Notes under the pieces: generated by a model
What the model saw: the letters and a program-made list of their open reading frames with translations, nothing else
Databases searched by the model: none
What the model was told of the DNA's origin: nothing
Source: Talinum fruticosum
Taxonomy: Eukaryota; Streptophyta; Magnoliopsida; Caryophyllales; Talinaceae
DNA: 64,000 nucleotides
Assembly (NCBI GenBank): GCA_021018815.1
Contig: JAITYX010000010.1
Coordinates: 4,402,001 to 4,466,000 of the forward strand
Direction of reading: 5' to 3'
Made by a program: the position numbers and the translations under genes
In this document: positions 60,201-64,000 of the stretch, piece after piece
Numbering within the stretch: the stretch's first letter is position 1
Layout: each line of letters opens with the position of its first letter

Positions 60201-61064
60201 TTCAACATCTGTAATGGCTTCATCATCACATATCTTATATGAGCATTCTGCGTTCCAAATAATCTAATTGTGACACTACGTTTGTCCCTGCAAGTGAGGT
60301 GGATTGTAACAACCACAAAGAAAGAATGTAAATATATTCAAAATGACTAGATTGAATAAAGTATCAAGAAATATTTGGAGGACAATGCTAGACGGTAGTC
60401 ATAAACAAGCAATATTGACTATTGTTTGAATGTGAATATATAAAGCATGAATAGATTGAATCAATTACTAATCAATATTTGCAGGACAAAGCTAGAAAAC
60501 AATCACGACGTAATATTATGCTTTCCTTATTTGCAGTGTAGTTTGCAATCTAATAGAAAAATGGTAAGCAGCTTCAAATTGATGCATTGCATTAATCCTT
60601 GTATACAATGAAAATGATCTGTGGCTTAAATATGCTGTCTTTCCATTGTATAGCCTCTTACATCTTCAAAAATTGTCTTATGAATCAACTTGAACTAACC
60701 CGAATGACCTGTTCCCATGTTCATGGTGAATACTGTTCCACAAAAGTTCTCCAGTTGTGATCCAACATTGTCTTGCTGCTCTTTGTGCAGGTACTCGTTT
60801 CAAACTCCGGAAGCCTGGAACACCAATGACCAGTACCGATCACTTTGCTATATGCGCCCACTGGCCATATGGGCAATGCAGTGGGCACTATCAAGGCCAA
60901 AGCCATCAGGGTCTGAGGAAAGACCGGAACTGAAAGAAGAATCTTTGGACAAGCAACATGCAGGATTTTTTAAAGTTGCTCGTCTTCTCAAATTACCTGA
61001 AGAGGAAGCTTCTGGTCTAGTACAGGTTCTATATGATTACACTTGCAGGAGGATGTGGAGTTGA
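41905..61064 (+). CDS. GBA2-like: Non-lysosomal glucosylceramidase (GBA2-like, GH116), 18 coding exons, one frameshift
   Basis: The family hydrolyses glucosylceramide to glucose and ceramide. Exons: 41905-42012, 45470-45526, 45622-45692, 47692-47791, 49357-49427, 49577-49677, 49760-49863, 49946-49996, 50114-50169, 50279-50317, 50417-50560, 53160-53341, 53426-53493, 53624-53696, 53764-53825, 53899-54826, 55471-55761, 60791-61064. All junctions are GT-AG and in phase. The product would be about 926 residues, normal for plant members. The N-terminal domain (PF12215 type) covers roughly residues 70-400 ([20 protein letters not shown]). The catalytic domain (DUF608/PF04685) covers about 430-900. 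The family's catalytic Glu and Asp fall in EGIEY (Glu near 514) and DQTYDTW (655-659). The start ATG follows acceptor GTCCAG and fits plant paralogues. No signal peptide is seen. Exon 11 lacks one base near 50436 (listed separately), so the gene as written is broken or the assembly is wrong. Confidence 0.93.
42604..44402. mobile_element. Non-autonomous element with long inverted repeats (MULE/foldback-like) in coding intron 1
   Basis: The left arm (about 42604-42815) begins ATTGGACGGGAATAATACAAAC. The right arm (about 44190-44402) is its reverse complement, ending GTTTGTATTATTTCCGTCCAAT. The arms share further long matches, including the GGCCAAATTTAATACGAACA and ACACGTG segments, with about 10% differences. 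The 1.4 kb interior holds C/T- and GA-rich, gene-leader-like sequence but no transposase. Long arms fit Mutator-like elements. I could not find a convincing 9-bp target duplication, so a foldback element is possible. Confidence 0.75.
44496..45469 (+). other. Rest of coding intron 1
   Basis: AT-rich intron sequence without recognisable gene or element. Confidence 0.5.
45693..47691 (+). other. Coding intron 3
   Basis: A 2.0 kb AT-rich intron. Nothing recognisable inside. Confidence 0.8.
47692..50317 (+). CDS. Glucosylceramidase coding exons 4-10
   Basis: Seven short exons encode the N-terminal beta-rich domain. Landmarks are [19 protein letters not shown] and MANQFS (exon 4), [17 protein letters not shown] (5), [20 protein letters not shown] (6), [20 protein letters not shown] (7), [17 protein letters not shown] (8), [19 protein letters not shown] (9) and [12 protein letters not shown] (10). 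Confidence 0.92.
47792..49356 (+). other. Coding intron 4
   Basis: A 1.57 kb intron. At 48459-48474 TAAGGGTCCGTTTGGA is a typical Tourist/PIF-type MITE end (TAA plus GGGTCCGTTTGG), followed by about 200 bp of AT-rich sequence. No matching right end was found. A TG/CA microsatellite lies near 48778-48826. Confidence 0.6.
50417..50560 (+). CDS. Glucosylceramidase exon 11 with a 1-base deletion
   Basis: The exon starts in frame with TANDQP. After the C run at 50433-50436 the conserved protein continues in the +2-shifted frame: [20 protein letters not shown], then [19 protein letters not shown] up to the donor GTTAGT at 50561. Its length is 144 bp where 145 would keep phase. Read straight through, translation ends at a TAA about 45 codons in. 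No alternative AG acceptor in the exon restores phase. Confidence 0.85.
51760..53140 (-). mobile_element. 5'-truncated LINE, antisense in coding intron 11
   Basis: On the minus strand, 53101-52691 encodes the end of a plant LINE reverse transcriptase: [40 protein letters not shown] and [20 protein letters not shown], then the GLA core. 52338-52090 encodes the zf-RVT region with [18 protein letters not shown] and [12 protein letters not shown]. Near 51845-51780 lies the tail with [10 protein letters not shown] and NWRIFEDKA in another frame. Stops and frame changes show it is dead. The insert ends only about 20-50 bp before the exon 12 acceptor at 53159. Confidence 0.85.
53160..53825 (+). CDS. 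Glucosylceramidase coding exons 12-15
   Basis: Exon 12 (53160-53341) begins [11 protein letters not shown] and has [14 protein letters not shown]. Exon 13 (53426-53493) has [20 protein letters not shown]. Exon 14 (53624-53696) has [16 protein letters not shown]. Exon 15 (53764-53825) has [20 protein letters not shown]. These join the N-terminal domain to the catalytic domain and match the order seen in plant paralogues. Confidence 0.93.
53899..54826 (+). CDS. Glucosylceramidase exon 16, main catalytic exon
   Basis: At 928 bp, this exon encodes about 309 residues of the (alpha/alpha)6 catalytic domain. It contains [20 protein letters not shown] with the predicted catalytic Glu, [41 protein letters not shown] with the predicted catalytic Asp, [14 protein letters not shown] and [20 protein letters not shown]. 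All strongly match human and plant GBA2 proteins. It ends CAATG before donor GTATGA. Confidence 0.95.
54827..55470 (+). other. Coding intron 16
   Basis: A 644-bp intron, T-rich, with no embedded element recognised. Confidence 0.85.
55471..55761 (+). CDS. Glucosylceramidase exon 17
   Basis: Encodes [17 protein letters not shown], then [20 protein letters not shown] and [20 protein letters not shown], then [20 protein letters not shown]. This is the typical GBA2 segment before the C-terminus. Donor is GTAAGT at 55762. Confidence 0.95.
57251..57286. repeat. (CT)n microsatellite in the last intron
   Basis: About 36 bp of CT dinucleotide. The rest of 55762-58680 is intron without recognisable genes. 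Confidence 0.9.
58690..59900 (-). mobile_element. LINE fragments, antisense in the last intron
   Basis: On the minus strand, 59660-59400 encodes a reverse-transcriptase C-terminal segment ([46 protein letters not shown]) typical of one plant non-LTR group. 59320-59070 has the [11 protein letters not shown] active-site box and [11 protein letters not shown]. 59050-58830 has [20 protein letters not shown] and [14 protein letters not shown] of a second LINE type. An A-tract at 59307-59325 sits at the junction of the two, so one LINE copy seems to have inserted beside or into another. All are broken. Confidence 0.8.
60791..61064 (+). CDS. Glucosylceramidase exon 18 and stop
   Basis: After a 5.0 kb intron, the last exon encodes [20 protein letters not shown], then [17 protein letters not shown], a charged tail and RRMWS before TGA at 61062-61064. 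The family's conserved C-terminus is complete. Confidence 0.95.
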
Positions 61065-61560
61065 TTAATCATTCTGATTCTCAATGATTGGGAACCCTTG
61101 ATGTACGCCCATTATTTCTTGACAATCATTGCTAGTGGGGAACTGGCAAATCAATTTCCTTAATTTGTTGTTCAATGTTTATTTATTACCAATGCAGCAC
61201 CCTCTCAGTTTGAAAATGTAATCGTCGCTCATCCCTTTGTGCCTAGAACCTTTTGGGCTTGAACCTTCCGGTATTTGCAGGCATTTGAAGAGGCAAGTGG
61301 TATAAATGATTTCAATTCAATGTTTTAGTTCAGTTGGCTGCTTATAGATTCACCCGCCCAACCCATTTTTATCTTCCTATTTGACAATTATTTTTGTTTC
61401 AAAATACTTTTTTGAGATGATCGTTGAATGCATTGTGATTAATAGTTTGCATCACTATGACCGAACTCATCTTCCATTAGCTAATATTTATATCCTTGAA
61501 AAGTTTCTTGTATTTAGAAAGATAAAAATGGAATAGAGATAGTATAATTCTTTGGTATAA
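61065..61560 (+). other. 3' untranslated region and downstream sequence of the glucosylceramidase gene
   Basis: AT-rich, non-coding. No canonical AATAAA stands out near the stop, which is common in plants. The poly(A) site is not determined. Confidence 0.5.
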
Positions 61561-61569
61561 GAATGTCTG

Positions 61570-62031
61570 ACCAGGGACTATATTAGAGACCCAGTCCGGT
61601 AGTCGACCTGATCAGCAAAGTGGTCCATGGTTCGACAGGTTGGACTATTTAGTTAAGATTAAATCGGTTGCTCTCTCTATATATATATCCAATTAAAATT
61701 TTAACCTAAATCCTATTATTTTTAGCCTTTTGCCTTCTTAAAAATAAAATTCCTAGCCACTTAACCCCTTCCCCTGGCACCATAGCCTATTGGAGAGAGA
61801 GTGAGAGAGTGGCTATGTTATGTAAATTAGATCGAATCGGCTGGTTTGACCGGTCGGACCGGGAACCGGTCATTTTGGCGATTAGTTTAATGTGCAAATC
61901 GTTTGAACCGAGAAAAGCGATCCGAACCGATCAGCGTGCTTGAGTCGGATAAACCGATCGACTTGTAATTCGACCATGATTTCTAGCTTTATATATAAGC
62001 TACCGGAAAAAGCCCTAAACTACGAAGTGTG

Positions 62032-62063
<32 letters not shown>

Positions 62064-62875
62064 ACTCACTCGGTCTTCCCCTCTCTCTCTCTCTCTTGCT
62101 TGGTCCCCGTCGCCATTTGCTCTCCTCTCCTCCTTGTCTTGCCTCCATCGGCCGGCGTCTCGAGTCTTCTCTCGTCTCTAGTGTTTGTTCTCTCACTCGG
62201 TCTTCCTCTCACTCGGTCTCCTTGCCTTGCCTCGGTACTCTCTGGTTCCCAGTTGATGGTCCCTATTTCCTTTTCTTCTTCTTACCTTGCCTCGGTGGTG
62301 GTGTCATCGGTGTCCCGAGTCTCTCTGTCTTTGTCGGTGGTACTCTCCTTGCCTCGGTGGTGGTCTTGCGCTACTCCTCTATGCTTATCTCCGGCTCATT
62401 GTTCCCCCTCGATGGTAATGCTCCTTTGTGAATATTTTTGCTCTGTAATTTATTTGTAATTTATTGCTTTGAATATATTTGAATATATTGCTTTGAATAT
62501 ATTTCCTTGCCCTTGCTCTTTGCTCTTTGTAATTTATCCAGAATATATAATGTGCTTCTCTTTGTTTTCAATTTGTTAAAATTCTAAAAATATTGCTTTC
62601 AATTTGTCAAATTTCGAATATATTGCTTTCAATTATGTGCATTTCCAATTCGTGTAAATGTGTAATTTGCAAAACATTTATGCTAGGAAAAACAAGGAAA
62701 AAATGATTGAAAACATATAAAGATAATTCTAGGATCAACTAGGTCACGCCTGGTTGAACCCGATCCAACCAGATGAGACCGAATCAATCGGTCTAATATA
62801 GTGCAAACAATTCAATTGATTGACCCATTGACCTGCTCTCCGGACCGTGTCGATGATCCGATCGATTCTCTTAAC
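61570..62875 (+). repeat. Repeat-like unit with CCGGT-rich ends, TATA box and CT-rich leader
   Basis: The left part has many CCGGT/ACCGG words (GGTTTGACCGGTCGGACCGG near 61840). A TATATATAA box follows at about 61988 and then CT runs at 62032-62096. An open frame at 61940-62431 is Ser/Leu/Cys-rich and looks like pyrimidine-rich DNA rather than protein. 62755-62870 returns to CCGATCC/CGGTCT-type words in the opposite sense, so the ends are weakly inverted. The class is unknown; it is possibly a transposable element with a captured promoter. Confidence 0.4.
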
Positions 62876-62919
62876 ATAGGATAGCGAGAGAAATAGAGAT
62901 AAGGATTGTAGCCTACTAG

Positions 62920-62987
62920 AGAGAGAGAGAGAGAGTGAGAGTGAAAGTGAGAGAAATGAAGATAACAAGAGAGATAGAGACACTAGG
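62920..62987. repeat. GA-rich simple repeat
   Basis: GAGAGAGAG runs mixed with GTGAGAGTGAAAGTGAG. Confidence 0.85.
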
Positions 62988-63212
62988 AGAGACCACTAAG
63001 ACTTCGTTATCATTACAATCTATTTTAAGGTGTAGGGTTGCATGAACCCAATAGTCTAACTTTTGAATTCGTGTGGACTCAAGACTCATTGCAACTTCTC
63101 TATAAAAGGAAGAGAAAAAGAAAGTTACTAGCTCGACTTCCAATTGTTTAAAAAACATGTTACGTTTGCCAATAGATTAGCCTTAAGGATTATCGAGAAG
63201 GGTCCCGACAAT

Positions 63213-63247
63213 GTAACGTCCCTACCGAGGGTTAGGGGTGTTACATT
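63213..63247. repeat. Hairpin motif AATGTAAC...GTTACATT
   Basis: AATGTAACGTCCC and GGGGTGTTACATT form a near-perfect stem around CGAGGGTTA. It resembles the TGTAACACCC start of the solo LTR family placed against its own inverse. It lies immediately left of the mini-CACTA element. Confidence 0.7.
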
Positions 63248-63261
63248 TGGTCATTATATAT

Positions 63262-63601
63262 CACAACTAGAAAATTGACAAATAGCGACGGAAATAACGA
63301 CGAAAAAAGTTAAATAGAGACGAAATTCTCGAGTTAGCGACAAAGAAATTCCGTCATCTGTTTTCTACGTCGCTAAAATTCAGCGATGAAAATTTTGAAA
63401 TCCATCATTAGTCGGTGATGTAAGAGCGACGGAATAACATTCCGTAGCTGCTTTGTTCAGCGACGAAAAAGCAAATTTTGTCGGTGAGTTCAAGCAATGG
63501 AATTGTGTATGTTGTCGTCGCTGAATCGGCGATGGAGTATGATGATGTCCATCGCCAATACGTCGCTATTTTTCCAAAAATCTGCAATATTTTTCCTAGT
63601 G
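63262..63601. mobile_element. Miniature CACTA-type element
   Basis: The left end is CACAACTAGAAAATTGACAA and the right end is TTGCAATATTTTTCCTAGTG in reverse orientation (CACTAGGAAAAATATTG). Between them are repeated AGCGACGGAA and TTCCGTCGCT-type words in both orientations, the subterminal repeat style of CACTA elements. It is 340 bp with no coding sequence. Flanks TAT and TTT do not match exactly, so the target duplication is not proven. Confidence 0.6.
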
Positions 63602-64000
63602 TTTTGGTAACCTAATACAAAAAATGTGAATGGATATACAAATCCAACATTCACATATGTCACAATGATATTTCACATTTACATACACCACAATAATCAT
63701 AAACAATCCAAACACATTTACAACCATTTCACAAGTTTACAAATAACCATAAAAATGTTCACAAACAACCATAACACACTAACACATAATCCAACTCGGT
63801 TGATGTGCACATGCCAATCAAAACAATTGAAAAAGAAGTGCTCAATTGTTTACCAATAAACACAAGTTGTGATCATAATGAATTAAGGGTCCCCTCACTC
63901 TTCCTATTCCTCTTCCTCTTGCTCTTGTCCTTGTACTGCACTAGGGTGAGATCCGGATGCTTGTTGAGATTTCATAAATACGATGATGCATGCTACTAGC
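63602..64000. other. AT-rich end of window
   Basis: 63620-63790 is rich in CAAACA/CACATT words. No gene, RNA or element recognised. Confidence 0.5.

Noticed and set aside
61940..62431. 163-codon Ser/Leu-rich open frame
   Set aside because: Driven by CT runs and C/T-rich sequence, with no recognisable domain. It is kept only as part of a repeat-like unit.
1..64000. tRNA, rRNA or organelle genes
   Set aside because: No cloverleaf with matching A and B boxes, no rRNA segment and no plastid or mitochondrial gene was recognised by eye. A tRNAscan or Infernal run would settle this.

Overview
The window is nuclear DNA from a flowering plant, most likely a eudicot. The evidence is a spliced gene with GT-AG introns and plant-type protein sequence, plant lineages of Ty3 and copia retrotransposons, CACTA transposons, plant-type LINE fragments, and long AT-rich non-coding stretches. 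I cannot name the species. Only one host gene is well supported. The rest is nested transposable-element (TE) DNA, intron, or sequence I cannot identify.

Left part (1-34 kb), a TE nest. 1-1190 is the gag and primer-binding end of a minus-strand Ty3-type element whose LTR starts at 1191. A 1.6 kb non-autonomous CACTA element (1931-3521, ATA target duplication) interrupts that LTR. 3.6-8.3 kb is a decayed CACTA element with a minus-strand transposase_24-like plus Ulp1-like coding relic and a right terminus at 8314. 8.3-15.3 kb is a minus-strand, gag-only (TR-GAG/Ogre-like) retrotransposon with two tandem-repeat blocks. A relative starts at about 16.84 kb on the plus strand, head to head with it, and is broken by a solo LTR (19641-22762) and by an inverted partial copy of that LTR (about 23592-25995). 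26-34 kb is the 3' half of a Sirevirus-like copia element: RT/RNase H relic, a third env-like ORF with its own TATA-like promoter, a polypurine tract and a 3' LTR. A second solo LTR (30385-33395) sits inside that 3' LTR.

Right part (34-61 kb), the gene. A glycoside hydrolase family 116 non-lysosomal glucosylceramidase (GBA2-like) lies on the plus strand, with two probable 5'UTR exons (up to 34200, and 34379-34533) and 18 coding exons (41905-61064). All splice phases join correctly and imply about 926 residues. The exception is exon 11, where one base is missing in a C run at 50433-50436. The introns carry a 1.8 kb long-inverted-repeat element, antisense LINE fragments, a MITE and a 252-bp tandem duplication. 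The copia 3' LTR ends less than 150 bp upstream of the first probable exon, so it may now form part of the promoter.

Right end (61-64 kb): intergenic sequence with a repeat-like unit carrying TATA and CT-rich motifs, a perfect-stem hairpin motif, and a 340-bp CACTA-type miniature element. I found no wholly new system. The most unusual points are the third ORF's private promoter in the copia element, the shared tandem-repeat leader of the two gag-only elements, the solo LTRs ending in CACG, and the single-base break in the glucosylceramidase.
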